Source of the DNA: Sphingomonadaceae bacterium
Lineage (GTDB): Bacteria; Pseudomonadota; Alphaproteobacteria; Sphingomonadales; Sphingomonadaceae
NCBI GenBank assembly: GCA_019245455.1
Contig: JAFARM010000174.1
Location: 1-10,233 of the forward strand
Reading direction: 5' to 3'
Length of the DNA: 10,233 nt
Positions within the stretch are counted from its first letter, which is position 1. The number at the start of each line of letters is the position of its first letter. Below, piece after piece: positions 1 through 9,100 of the stretch. The notes under the pieces are model-generated. The model was not told the DNA's origin. It saw only the letters and a list, made by a program, of their open reading frames with translations, and searched no databases. The translations under genes and the position numbers were made by a program.

Positions 1-332
1 ACGTCGCGGCCAAAGGCGCCGAACGGGTGGATATAGCTGTCGCCCCTTGTCCCCCATCCCTGGAACTCGATGCCGAGCTTGAAGGTGGCGCTGGTGCGCG
101 CCATGAACTCGGCTTCGTCGATCCCCAGTCGCTGGATGAAGGCGCGCAGGTGCGGCAGCGTCGCCTCACCGACGCCGACGATGCCGATCTCCTCCGACTC
201 GACCAGATCGACCGTGCAGGCGTGCGGCAGCAGTCGCGCGAGCGCCGCCGCCGTCATCCAGCCAGCGGTGCCGCCGCCGACGATGACCACGCGCAAGCCC
301 TTGTCGCCGCTGGATTGTGTCGTCGCCGCCAC
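1..332 (-). CDS. Flavin-dependent tryptophan halogenase-family protein, N-terminal part (runs off the left edge)
   Basis: The reverse strand reads as 110 residues that match the FAD-binding start of tryptophan halogenases (PrnA/RebH family). The nucleotide-binding glycine motif GGGTAGW lies at residues 19-25. An acidic residue (E45 in LVESEE) sits where the family binds the FAD ribose, followed by the signature [11 protein letters not shown] at 53-63. ATFKLGIEF at 82-90 carries K85, which lines up with the lysine (K79 in PrnA) that handles the hypohalous intermediate. HPFGAFG at 102-108 is also typical. The family's WxWxIP motif would be beyond the edge. I chose GTG at 332 because AAGG lies 6 bases upstream and because it leaves a normal short lead of 18 residues before the glycine motif. 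The gene diverges from the TonB-dependent receptor across 140 bp; this pairing is common in alphaproteobacterial and xanthomonad sugar loci, where the true substrate is generally unknown. Family assignment is firm; tryptophan as substrate is not shown. Confidence 0.9.
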   Translation of the reverse strand, partial: MAATTQSSGDKGLRVVIVGGGTAGWMTAAALARLLPHACTVDLVESEEIGIVGVGEATLPHLRAFIQRLGIDEAEFMARTSATFKLGIEFQGWGTRGDSYIHPFGAFGRD

Positions 333-338
333 GTGCTG

Positions 339-342
339 CCTT
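339..342 (-). promoter_or_regulatory. Ribosome binding site supporting the GTG start of the halogenase gene
   Basis: On the minus strand AAGG lies 6 bases before GTG at 332. No ATG lies in frame before the FAD-binding motif, so this site supports a non-ATG start. A TTG 12 codons further in (residue 13) is the main alternative. Confidence 0.5.
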
Positions 343-389
343 GCTCCCCACCTGTGTCGTTCCGCCGCAAGATCGGAAAAAAGCCTCGC

Positions 390-419
390 TTGCGCCGCCT
401 TCGGATTTGATCCTATTGT
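390..419 (+). promoter_or_regulatory. Putative promoter of the TonB-dependent receptor
   Basis: TTGCGC at 390-395 could be the -35 and TATTGT at 414-419 the -10 (4 of 6 to TATAAT), with an 18-base spacer. Transcription would start near 425-427, inside or just after the LacI-type palindrome. The match is weak and rests partly on position, so treat it as a candidate. Confidence 0.3.
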
Positions 420-444
420 TATCGGTAACAGGACGGCGGTGCAA
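415..444 (-). promoter_or_regulatory. Putative promoter of the halogenase gene
   Basis: On the minus strand TTGCAC (444 to 439) and AACAAT (420 to 415, 4 of 6 to TATAAT) are separated by 18 bases. The LacI-type palindrome would lie between and over the two elements, so one repressor could shut both directions. Weak match; a candidate only. Confidence 0.22.
417..430. promoter_or_regulatory. LacI-family-type operator (14-bp near-palindrome)
   Basis: The sequence TGTTATCGGTAACA is an inverted repeat with 6 of 7 base pairs matching (only T422/G425 fails) and a central CG step. That is the usual form of binding sites for LacI-family sugar repressors; it is close to the E. coli GntR-type consensus, TGTTACCGGTAACA. 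It lies 42 bp before the receptor ATG, in the gap shared with the diverging halogenase gene. It overlaps the best -10 candidates in both directions, as expected for a repressor site. No LacI-family gene is in the window, so the regulator is unknown; the ROK protein at the right edge is a less likely binder. The palindrome is seen; the regulator class is inferred. Confidence 0.6.
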
Positions 445-472
445 ACATCGCCAGTACGCAAGGGGGGTCGTC

Positions 473-3400
473 ATGAAGCTTTCGTCAAGGTGCGGTGCGC
501 GGCGTGCCATCCTGCTTGGAGCCGCGTCGGTCGCCGCGCTCCCGGGTGCAAGCGGGCGGGCGCAGACGGTCGTCGCCACGCCGACGCCCACCGGTCAGGA
601 CGTTGCCGCCGCCGGCGGGCAGGCCGATGCCGACGGCGCGGAAATGGTCGTTTACGGCATCCGCGCGGCAAACGAGACGGCCATTCGTCTCAAGCGCAAT
701 GCCGACACCGTCGTCGACGCGATCACCGCCGAGGACATCGGTGCCCTGCCCGACAAGTCGATCACCGAGACGCTGCAGCGCATCCCCGGCGTGTCGATCA
801 ACCGCTTCGCCGCCGTCAACGACCCCGACCACGTCTCGGAAGAGGGTCAGTCGCCGGTCATCCGCGGGCTCCCCTATGTCGAGTCGCAGTTCAACGGCCG
901 CGACGCCTTCACCGCCAACCGCGGCCGCGCGCTCAACTTCCAGGACATTCCACCCGACCTCGCCGCGACCGTCGAGGTTTACAAGAACCAGACCGCCGAC
1001 CAGATCGAGGGCGGCATCGCCGGCAACATCAACATCGTCACGCGCCGGCCGCTCGACACGACACACGATTATGCCGTGTTCAACGCCGACGCCAACTGGG
1101 GCGATCAGCGCCACGTCGTCACGCCCGAAGGCTCGGGCATCATCAGCAAGCAGTGGAACACCTCGATCGGCCGCATCGGCGTGCTGGCGTCGGGGTCGTA
1201 TTCGGAGATCGACGAGCGCGTCGACAACGCCCGCATCACGACCTACCGCGACCGCCGCGCCGCCGATCCCAGCCGCGGCATCCTGGCGTCGAGCGATGGC
1301 CCGGTCACCGGCGGCCTGCCCGGCGTCGATTATTACGTGCCGCTCGGTGGTGGCTACAGCCGGCAGGACAACGACCGCTTCCGCATCGGCGCGTCGGCCG
1401 CGCTGCAGTGGGAGAGCCTCGACGGCAACCTGCTCGCGACCTTCCAGTACATCCACGCCGAAAGCCGGCAGGTCTATACCGAGCGCACCTTCGGCGCGAC
1501 CGAAGACGGCGGCGACACCGGCAACACCGACATCGTCGGCGGCGTCGGCGCGGCGGTGTTCGACGCCAACAACGTCTTTCTGAAGGGCGTGCTCGATACC
1601 AACCCGCCGGGGCGCGGCACCGGCACGATCGCGACGACGCGCGGCGCGATCACCCGGTCGAACACCAACGACTATTCCGGGCACCTGACGTGGAAGGCGT
1701 CGAGCCGCCTGCGCTTCGATCTCGACGGCCAATATGTCCGCTCGGCGTCGAACCAGCTCGACACCTCGATCTTCGCCGTCGGCGAGACGATCCAGTCGAT
1801 CGACAACACCGGCCGCGTGCCCGTGATCGGCTTCGCGCAACCAACGCTCTTCTCGCGCGGCTACGGCGGGTTCGCGCCGTATTCAAGCTTCGGCACCAGC
1901 ACGAGCGCGACGGCCAACCCGGCGACGACCTTCTGGCGCGCGGCGCAGGACCACCAGGAGAACACCAAGGGCGACGAATACGCCATCCGCGGCGACGGCC
2001 AGTTCGACTTCGCCGACGACAGCTTCCTCAAGCGCGTCAAGTTCGGCGCGCGCTATGCCGAGCGGCGGCAGACGATCCGCTCCGACGGCTACAACTGGGG
2101 CAATCTGTCGGAACGGTGGAACCAGGGCATCACCACGGCGTCCGACATCACGCCCGCCGGCTTCGGTGCCATCGCGCTGCCCGGCTTCCTGCACGAAGGC
2201 TCGCCGCCGATCACGATCCTCGGCGTGCTCGGCAACCCTGCGCAGAACTATAACACGCTCGTCGCCGGGGCGGCGGCCATCCGCGCCTTCCGCCCAAGCT
2301 ATGGCTGGGGGCCGCTGGCGTCAGGATCGCGCAACGGCAGCGGGGCCGATCCGGCGTCGATCGCCAACGGTGCCGGCGACGGCTTCCACAACCTCGGCGA
2401 GATTTCGACCAACGACGAGAAGACCTACGCCGGCTATGCCCGCCTCGACTTCGGCACGCGCGACGTGTTCGGCACGGGCTTCGCGTTCGACGGCAACGTC
2501 GGCCTCCGCTACGTCCGGACCGACTCGAGCTCGACCGGCTTCTACAGCGTGCCGTCGATCAGCAGCGTCTTTCCGGGCCTGCCCGCCGGCGCGACGACGA
2601 TCGACTGCAACACCTATGTGCCGGTGCGACAGAACGCGACACAGCACGGCTACAATATCTGCCTGAACTCGGCCGCGTTCCGCACCGCGCTGCTGGCGTT
2701 CCTGGGCACGTCGAACACCTACACGCCGAACACGACCGCGCAGAGCTATGACAACTGGCTGCCGAGCATCAATCTGCGTCTCGCGCCAACCGAGAAGCTG
2801 CAGTTCCGCTTCGCCTGGTCGAAGGCGATCACGCGGCCGAGCTTCAACGACCTGCGCAACTACACCTCGTTCGGCATCGTCGGGCCGATCGGCACGCTGA
2901 CCGCCGACCAGCCCTACCCGTCGCCGACGCTGACCGCGAACGCCTATGGCAACCCGCTGCTGCGGCCGACGCGGTCGGACAACTTCGACCTGACGGCGGA
3001 ATTCTATTACTCGCGCGCCGGCTCGATCACGATCGGCGGCTTCTACAAACAGCTGACCAACGTCTATTCGGTGCTGAACGGCATCGCCGCGCCGTTCAAC
3101 CCCGGCGGCCCGACGCCGAACATCGGCGTCGATCCGGCCAATCCGACGGTGCTGCAGTTCACCAACAACGGGGTCACTCAAGCCGCGTACATCTCGGTGA
3201 CGGCGAACAACAACCACGAGGTCGACATCCGCGGCTTCGAGATCGACCTCAGGCAGAACAGCTTCGGCTTCCTCTGGCACAAGCTCGACGGCCTCGGCAT
3301 CAGCGCCAACTTCACCTACATCGACGCCGACAAGCTGCAGTACCAACCGATCCTGGCGCAGAACTACGACACCAGCGGTGGTTACAGCACGACGAACGGC

Positions 3401-3757
3401 ACCCTGGCGTCGTTCGACTTCCCCGGCATCTCGCGCTACAATGCCAACGCCGAAATCTTCTATGACAAATACGGCGTTCAGGCGCGGTTGGCCTATAACT
3501 GGCGATCGAGCTACTTCGTCTCGTCGCAGGACTCGCTGGCACCGAACGACCCGACCTATACCGCCTCGTCGGGCTTCCTCGACGCCTCGGTCTTCTATGC
3601 GCTGACCAAGAACGTCAAGGTCGGTGTCACCGCGTCGAACATCGCCAACGAGCGGATCGCGACCTACAACGTCATCAATCGCGCCGGGCTGCAGGCGCTG
3701 CGCGGGGTCAACGAGGCCGACCGCCGCGTGACCGGGGGCGTCCGCGTCAACTTCTGA
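473..3757 (+). CDS. TonB-dependent outer-membrane receptor (TonB-Xanth-Caul type)
   Basis: Encodes 1094 residues and should import an oligosaccharide across the outer membrane with energy from TonB/ExbB/ExbD. A Sec signal peptide covers residues 1-30 (basic start, hydrophobic core AILLGAASVAAL, cleavage after SGRA). A TonB-box-like EMVVYG starts at residue 57. The plug domain runs from about 78 to 192, with DTVVDAITAEDIGALPDKS, the LQRIPGVS motif, an RG in PVIRGLPY, and VEVYKNQTADQIEGGIAGNI. The rest is the beta-barrel, ending in RVNF with the terminal phenylalanine expected for barrel assembly. Length and plug wording fit the long receptors of caulobacters, sphingomonads and xanthomonads. 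The frame is open back to an ATG at 317, but the ATG at 473 has AAGGGGGG 5 bases before it and starts a proper signal peptide. The only two mature cysteines, C712 and C730, may join in an outer loop. The LacI-type site upstream suggests sugar control. The ligand cannot be read from the sequence. Confidence 0.95.
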   Translation: MKLSSRCGARRAILLGAASVAALPGASGRAQTVVATPTPTGQDVAAAGGQADADGAEMVVYGIRAANETAIRLKRNADTVVDAITAEDIGALPDKSITETLQRIPGVSINRFAAVNDPDHVSEEGQSPVIRGLPYVESQFNGRDAFTANRGRALNFQDIPPDLAATVEVYKNQTADQIEGGIAGNINIVTRRPLDTTHDYAVFNADANWGDQRHVVTPEGSGIISKQWNTSIGRIGVLASGSYSEIDERVDNARITTYRDRRAADPSRGILASSDGPVTGGLPGVDYYVPLGGGYSRQDNDRFRIGASAALQWESLDGNLLATFQYIHAESRQVYTERTFGATEDGGDTGNTDIVGGVGAAVFDANNVFLKGVLDTNPPGRGTGTIATTRGAITRSNTNDYSGHLTWKASSRLRFDLDGQYVRSASNQLDTSIFAVGETIQSIDNTGRVPVIGFAQPTLFSRGYGGFAPYSSFGTSTSATANPATTFWRAAQDHQENTKGDEYAIRGDGQFDFADDSFLKRVKFGARYAERRQTIRSDGYNWGNLSERWNQGITTASDITPAGFGAIALPGFLHEGSPPITILGVLGNPAQNYNTLVAGAAAIRAFRPSYGWGPLASGSRNGSGADPASIANGAGDGFHNLGEISTNDEKTYAGYARLDFGTRDVFGTGFAFDGNVGLRYVRTDSSSTGFYSVPSISSVFPGLPAGATTIDCNTYVPVRQNATQHGYNICLNSAAFRTALLAFLGTSNTYTPNTTAQSYDNWLPSINLRLAPTEKLQFRFAWSKAITRPSFNDLRNYTSFGIVGPIGTLTADQPYPSPTLTANAYGNPLLRPTRSDNFDLTAEFYYSRAGSITIGGFYKQLTNVYSVLNGIAAPFNPGGPTPNIGVDPANPTVLQFTNNGVTQAAYISVTANNNHEVDIRGFEIDLRQNSFGFLWHKLDGLGISANFTYIDADKLQYQPILAQNYDTSGGYSTTNGTLASFDFPGISRYNANAEIFYDKYGVQARLAYNWRSSYFVSSQDSLAPNDPTYTASSGFLDASVFYALTKNVKVGVTASNIANERIATYNVINRAGLQALRGVNEADRRVTGGVRVNF

Positions 3758-3776
3758 TCCTCTCTCCAAGGCAACT

Positions 3777-3810
3777 GCGCCGGCGAGCCCCCGCTCGTCG
3801 GCGCCTTTTT
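3777..3810 (+). terminator. Intrinsic terminator of the receptor gene
   Basis: A 12-bp stem (3777-3788 with 3793-3804, one G-T pair, otherwise perfect) closes a CCCC loop and is followed by a run of five T at 3806-3810. It starts 19 bases after the receptor stop codon. On the minus strand no T-run follows the hairpin, so it should act mainly on transcripts from the left, although it lies in the 63-bp gap between two converging genes. Confidence 0.88.
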
Positions 3811-3820
3811 GTCTGAAGCG

Positions 3821-6190
3821 TCAGGCGCTGAGCGTCAGCGTCGCCGTCTTCAGCCGGTCGAGCCCCGGCCCCGCCTCGACCACCCACGCCCCCGGCAGCA
3901 CCGCTTCCTTCATGTCGAGCCCGACGATGGCGAAGGCGCGCGGCTCGAGCGTCACCGCCACCGTCCGCCGTTCGCCGGCCGCCAGCGTCACGCGCCTGAA
4001 CCCCTTCAGCGCCCGCGCCGGCTCGGTCACCGGGCTGACGGCGGGGTGGAGGTAGACCTGGACCACCTCGTCGCCGGCGCGGTCGCCGGTGTTCGTCACG
4101 TCGACCTCGACCGTCACCGCCGCGCCGGCGCGCACGCCCGCCGGCAGCCGCGGCGCCGACACGTCGAAGCGCGTGTAGCTGAGGCCGTGGCCGAACGCCC
4201 ACAGCGGCGTCGTCGGGCTGTCGAGATAGCCGCGCCGCGCGCTCGGTTTGACGCTGTAGTAGCTCGGCAGCTGGCCTTCCGAGCGCGGGATCGAGATCGG
4301 CAGCTTGCCCCCCGGATTGACGCGCCCGAACAGCACGTCGGCGACGGCGTTGCCCGTCTCCTGCCCCAGATACCAGCCCTCCAGGATCGCGTCGGCGTGC
4401 TCGGCGATGAACGGGATCGCCGGCGGCCGGCCGTTCAGCAGCAGGACGACGACCGGCTTGCCGAGCGCCAGCACCGCTTCCGCCAGCGCCTCCTGCTCGC
4501 CCCACAGGTCGAGGTGCGCGCGGTCGCCCAGGTGCTCGGCGCTCCACGCCTCGCGCGATGTCTCCTCATTGTCGCCGAGCACGAGCAGGACGCGGTCGGC
4601 GCGCGCCGCCACCGCCAGCGCCTCGTCGCGCAGCGCCTTGGCCTCGGCGGGCGTCGGCGGAATGACCTCGTTCTCCTCCCAAACGCGCGTCCTGGTCAGG
4701 CGCACGCCGACGGCATAGTCGACCTGGAACCGCCCCGACGCCGCCTCGGCCTGGAGCGCCTCGACAACCGACACGACGTGGCGCGGCTTGTCGCTGTAGC
4801 CGCCGATCGGCGTGTCGCTCGCCGAGATGCCGAGCACCGCCAGCCGCCCGACCCGCGCCGGATCGAAGGGCAGCGTCGCATGGTCGTTCTTCAGCAGGAT
4901 CATCGTCCTGCCCGCCGCTTCCCGCGCCAGCGCGCGGCCGGCGGCGGTGCCGGTCAGGCGGTCGGCGCGGCCAACGTCGACCATCGGCCGGTCGAACAGG
5001 CCGCTCGCGAACTTCAGCGTCAGCACGCGCCCGACCGCCTCGTCGAGCCGCGCCATCGGCACCCGCCCGGCGGCAACCAGCGCCGGCAGATGGACATAGG
5101 TCTGCGGATCGGGAAACTCGACGTCGACCCCGGCGAGGATCGCCAGCGCCGCGGCGTCGGCGTCGGTCGCGGCGACATGGTGGATCGTCCGCAGCTGGCG
5201 GATGCCTTCGTAGTCGCTGACGGTGATGCCGGCGAAGCCCCACTCGCCGCGCAGCACGTCGGTCAGCAGGCGGTGGTTGGCGCACATCGGCACGCCGTCG
5301 ACTTCGTGGTACGTCGGCATGACCGCGGCGGCGTGACCCTGCTCGACGGCGGCGCGGTACGGCGGCAGCAGCTGCTCGCGGAAGGTACGCTCGCCGCCGG
5401 TGACGAGCGGCGCGGCGTTCTCGCCGCCCTCCGACCCGCCGTGGCCGGCGAAGTGCTTGACCGTCGCCAGCACCCGGTCGGGGGCGAGCCCGCGCGACAG
5501 GTCGCCCTGGAAGCCGCGGATCGCCGCCACGCCCATCGTCGCGCACAGGAACGTGTCCTCGCCGTAGGTCTCCTCGGTCCGGCCCCAGCGGGGATCGCGG
5601 GCGACGTCGACGACCGGCGTCAGGACGAGGTGGACGCCGCGCAGCCGCGTCTCGGCCGCGGCAGAAGCGAAGACGCGGGTGAGGAGGTCGGGGTCGAAGC
5701 TCGACGCCAGCCCGATCGCCTGCGGGAAGCTCGTCGCGTCGCGCCGCGCGAGGCCGTGGAGCGACTCCTCGTGGGCGAGCACCGGGATGCCGAGCCGCGT
5801 TGCCGCCGCCCACGCCTGGACGGCGTTCATGAAGCGCGCCGTCTCGCCGGCCGTCCGCGTCGGGTCGACGCCGGGCCTGCCGAGCCCGCTCAGCGACGGC
5901 GAGGCGATGTGGCCGATGCCGTCGGGAAAGGCGGCGCGCGCCTTGGCCGGGTCGAAGGTGCCGGCGGCGTCCTGGATGACGGGCTTGTTCGACACCGCCA
6001 TCAGCTGCGCCGCCTTCTCGGCGACCGTCATGCGCGCGAGCAGATCGGCGACGCGCTCGGGGATCGGCGCGCTCGGATCGCGGTAGCGCGGCCGGGCGGC
6101 GGCCGGCAGCGCGACGGCTGCCGGCGACAGTGCCGCGGCGGCCACCGCAGCCCCGGCCTTGGCGAAGGTACGGCGGTCGATTCCAGTCAT
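3821..6190 (-). CDS. Glycoside hydrolase family 3 exo-enzyme (beta-glucosidase/beta-xylosidase type), Tat-exported
   Basis: Encodes 789 residues and should remove terminal beta-linked glucose or xylose from oligosaccharides. It opens with a twin-arginine signal: DRRTFAKAG at 5-13, an alanine-rich core, cleavage near residue 32. The GH3 N-terminal barrel spans about 45-400, with KHFAGHG at 245-251, MPTYHEVDGVP at 291-301 and the nucleophile D326 in TVSDYEG. The GH3 C-terminal domain spans about 425-645; GDNEETSREAWS at 539-550 carries the likely acid/base glutamate. PLWAFGHGLSYTRF at 662-675 leads into a fibronectin-III-like domain (690-760). The start ATG overlaps the stop of the GH2 gene as ATGA, with GAGG 7 bases upstream, so the two are translationally coupled. 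The frame is open a further 112 codons upstream, but that stretch lies inside the GH2 gene and is arginine-rich. GH3 is certain; the sugar is not, and a role on arabinosides or N-acetylglucosaminides cannot be excluded. Confidence 0.93.
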   Translation of the reverse strand: MTGIDRRTFAKAGAAVAAAALSPAAVALPAAARPRYRDPSAPIPERVADLLARMTVAEKAAQLMAVSNKPVIQDAAGTFDPAKARAAFPDGIGHIASPSLSGLGRPGVDPTRTAGETARFMNAVQAWAAATRLGIPVLAHEESLHGLARRDATSFPQAIGLASSFDPDLLTRVFASAAAETRLRGVHLVLTPVVDVARDPRWGRTEETYGEDTFLCATMGVAAIRGFQGDLSRGLAPDRVLATVKHFAGHGGSEGGENAAPLVTGGERTFREQLLPPYRAAVEQGHAAAVMPTYHEVDGVPMCANHRLLTDVLRGEWGFAGITVSDYEGIRQLRTIHHVAATDADAAALAILAGVDVEFPDPQTYVHLPALVAAGRVPMARLDEAVGRVLTLKFASGLFDRPMVDVGRADRLTGTAAGRALAREAAGRTMILLKNDHATLPFDPARVGRLAVLGISASDTPIGGYSDKPRHVVSVVEALQAEAASGRFQVDYAVGVRLTRTRVWEENEVIPPTPAEAKALRDEALAVAARADRVLLVLGDNEETSREAWSAEHLGDRAHLDLWGEQEALAEAVLALGKPVVVLLLNGRPPAIPFIAEHADAILEGWYLGQETGNAVADVLFGRVNPGGKLPISIPRSEGQLPSYYSVKPSARRGYLDSPTTPLWAFGHGLSYTRFDVSAPRLPAGVRAGAAVTVEVDVTNTGDRAGDEVVQVYLHPAVSPVTEPARALKGFRRVTLAAGERRTVAVTLEPRAFAIVGLDMKEAVLPGAWVVEAGPGLDRLKTATLTLSA

Positions 6191-9100
6191 CGCGAAACCT
6201 CGGTGCGGCCCGGCACGACGTTCCAGCCGCGCAGCGCGATCGCCGCGGGCCGCTTGCCGGCCGGGAAGGCGACGTCGATCGTCCGCCGCTCGCCCGGCAG
6301 CAGCGAGACGTAATTGTCGCTGTAGTAGGCAGGCAGGATGCGCGCCCCGGCGGCGTCGAGCAGCGTCAGCTTGGCTTCGAGGGCCGGCGCGGCACCGGTG
6401 TTGGCCAGCGTCACCGCCACGTGGCCATCGCCGCCGCCGTCGGCTCCGCGGGTGACGGCCAGCGTCACCGGCTGCGGAGCCATCGCTGCGATCGCCCGCC
6501 ACCCCGCGTCGTCGGCGGCGAGCCAATAGAGATTGTGCGACAGAAGCGCGCCAGCGGCGTCGCGCGCATCCAGAGCGACGATCAGCGCGTGGTCGACGGC
6601 GAGCTGCGCGGTGAGCGCCGCGCCGTCACCCAGGTCATGGACCTGACCAGGGGCGACCGTCGCCGCCGTGCACTGCCGCATCCGCGGAATGTTCGCGAGG
6701 GTGGTCACGGAAACGCAGGTCGTGGCGGCCACTGGCACCTGTCGGTTGTTAACGATCTGCAGCCGGTGGTCGGGCAGCGTCAGCTGGACGTGGACCGGCT
6801 CGGCGGCGTTCTTGAAGGCGTAGAAGGGTGCCGCCGTATCCGTATCGTGGCTGATGATCTGCCACATCGTGCTCGGCCACGCCGACTGCGTCATCCACAG
6901 CATCCGGCCGCTCGTCGTCGACCACAGGCCGGCGTTCATCCCCTCCATGATGGCACGGAAGGTGTCGTAGTTCATCAGTTGAGCCTTGCGCTCGAAGTCG
7001 TTGAGATCGCTCGGCGCGCCAAGATGCGCGGTCATCGCCGCCATGAACTTGTGCGTGTCGCCGTTCCCGTTCTGGTGCCAATCGTGATAGGCCCAGGTGT
7101 CGGAAATCGGCCAGCGATCCGCCGCCGGCACCATGGCTTCGAACGCTTCGAGCGTCGGGAAGGACTGTGATCCGACTTCGACGGCGAAACCTTTGGCGTG
7201 GTCGGTGAAATACGTCGCCGGCTCGCGATAGTCGTAGGGGCCGCTGACCCACAAGTTGACGCTATTCGAGCTGCCCGTGTACCACCGCGTGCCGTCGAGG
7301 GTGCGCGTAAGCCGTTCCAATCCCTCGTTGATCAGCCGCGGCGGGACGCCCTCATTGCGCCCGAACCACAGGGCGATCGACGGGTGGTTGCGGTAGCGGC
7401 GGATCGTGTCCTCGGCATTGGCCAGGAACAGGTCTGGGTCCTCGGGCTCCATCTGGAAGTCCTGCGTCGACGCCCAGAAGTCGTTGGTCACCAGCATCCC
7501 GTATTCGTCGGCCAGGTCGTAGAACACGGGCTCGGTGTTCTGGCCAACCCAGTTGCGGATGATGTTGACGTTGGCGTCGCGATGGAGGCGGAAGAAGGGC
7601 TCGAGCCGCTCGCGCGAGCTACGCTTCATGAAGTCGTCCATGCCCCAGCTGCCGCCGCGCGCGGCGATGCGGACGCCGTTGACCTTGAGAATGAGGAACG
7701 GGGTCAACCGCGTGTCGGCAAGGTCGCGAACCGCCGGCGACGCGGCACCCGCCGGCGTCAATGAATTCACCCAGCCGCCTGGTATCTTGCGGATGCCCTG
7801 GTGACGCGGATCAAGGAGTTGTTCGCCCCGGCGACGCCCCGCGCTGAAGTCGACTTCGACCCGCCTGAGACGTCCGTCGGGAGCCATCAGCGATAGTTCG
7901 TAGGTGATCTGACGAATGCCGAAGCGCACGTCAGTCGCATCGCTCTCGCCGCCCGCCGTCGCGACGGTGACGTGAGCCAGGTGCAGCGCCGGGGCTCCAT
8001 AGCCATTCGGCCACCACAATTTCGGGTTGGCCACGGCCAGCTGCGGGAAGTCGAGGGGCGCAAAGCGGACCATCGTTTGGCCCGGCGCGGCGGTCACCGT
8101 CCGTGTCACCGACACATCGTCGAATCCGACCGCGACCGTCGCCATAACCGCGGCCGACCCGTCATTGACCACCGGCACGTCGATTTCGATATCGGCAACG
8201 CTGTTATCCGCCTTGGGCAACGTTGTTACGATCTGCGGGTCGCCCAGCCGCACGAGCCCTGATCCGGTCAGTTCGACGGGCTGCCACAAGCCGATATTGC
8301 GGTCGCGGACACCGGGGATCCAATCCCACCCTTCGGTGGCAAAGAAGGTCGGGCCGTCAAGGGCTTGCAGACCGCCGTTCGGTCCCCAGCCAGCCAGGAT
8401 CGACTGCTCGTGCGGCGTGCCGGGGTGGATCGGCGGGTGGATGCGCACGGCCAGCACGTTGTCCCGCGGCTTCAGCGCCGCCGACACGTCGAAGCTGCCG
8501 CGGATGAAGGCCCCGCGAACGCCGCCCAGTTGCGTGCCATTCAGCCAGACCTCGGCGCTATAGTTGATGCCGTCGAAGGTCAGGCGCAGATGCTCGGGGT
8601 GATCGGCAGGCGCGTCGAACGTGCTTCGATACCACCAGTCCTGCCGGCCGATGGAGTCGGGAATGGCCATGTTGTTGAGGCCGTAGGCGGGATCGGGATA
8701 GATTCCGCGATCGACGAGCGTCGTCAGCACCGTACCCGCCACCGTTGCCGGAATGCCGCCAACGAAGCCCGGCTGCGACAGCCGTGCGCCGTCCTCGCCC
8801 GCGTCGCTGGCCGAGATCAGCGTCCACTTCGGCAGCGTCCAACGTCGCGTGCCGACGGCGACCAGCGACGGACCGGCGTAGGCAGGAGTCGCCACGGGCG
8901 TCGACGGCGGTGCCGCGGCGCGGGGCAGTGAGGCGGGGTCTTGCGGCGCAGTCAGCCCGACCATGTTTGTGACCTGGACCGGCCACTCGGGACTGCCGGT
9001 GTCAAAGCGGATCAGCCTCTCGTCGGGGACGGCGGCGGCCAGCGTCGCGAGCTCTGCGCCGGTCAAGGCACGCGCGGCGAAGCCGAAGCCCGCGACCTTG

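Noticed and set aside
317..472. Upstream extension of the receptor frame to an ATG at 317
   Set aside because: It overlaps the start of the halogenase gene and the operator region, and it puts a signal peptide at residue 53. The ATG at 473 has a strong ribosome binding site and begins the signal peptide.
485..1840. Minus-strand open frame of 451 codons opposite the receptor plug region
   Set aside because: Antisense shadow; repetitive Val/Ala/Arg/Asp composition, while the plus strand has the full receptor plug signatures.
70..2253. Long plus-strand open frame of 727 codons
   Set aside because: It is an out-of-frame shadow of the halogenase and receptor genes: very rich in Arg, Ala and Pro, with no domain signature, as expected in GC-rich DNA.
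2321..3769. Minus-strand open frame of 482 codons opposite the receptor
   Set aside because: Arg/Val/Asp-rich antisense shadow of the receptor barrel without any recognisable domain; it would also begin inside the receptor's 3' end with no good ribosome binding site.
3777..3810. Use of the hairpin as a two-way terminator for the converging GH3 transcript
   Set aside because: On the minus strand the stem is followed by AGTTGCC rather than a T-run, so only plus-strand termination is supported.
3809..6313. Long plus-strand open frame of 834 codons opposite the GH3 gene
   Set aside because: It is the antisense shadow of GH3, with Arg/Ala/Asp-rich low-complexity composition. The minus strand here has GH3 motifs and a catalytic aspartate.
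6191..6526. Upstream extension of the GH3 frame by 112 codons
   Set aside because: It lies wholly inside the GH2 coding region, is arginine-rich, and would bury the twin-arginine signal. The ATGA overlap with GAGG is a convincing start.
8202..8212. A TGTTATCCG half-site resembling the LacI-type operator
   Set aside because: It lies inside the GH2 coding region, lacks the second arm and is easily explained by chance.
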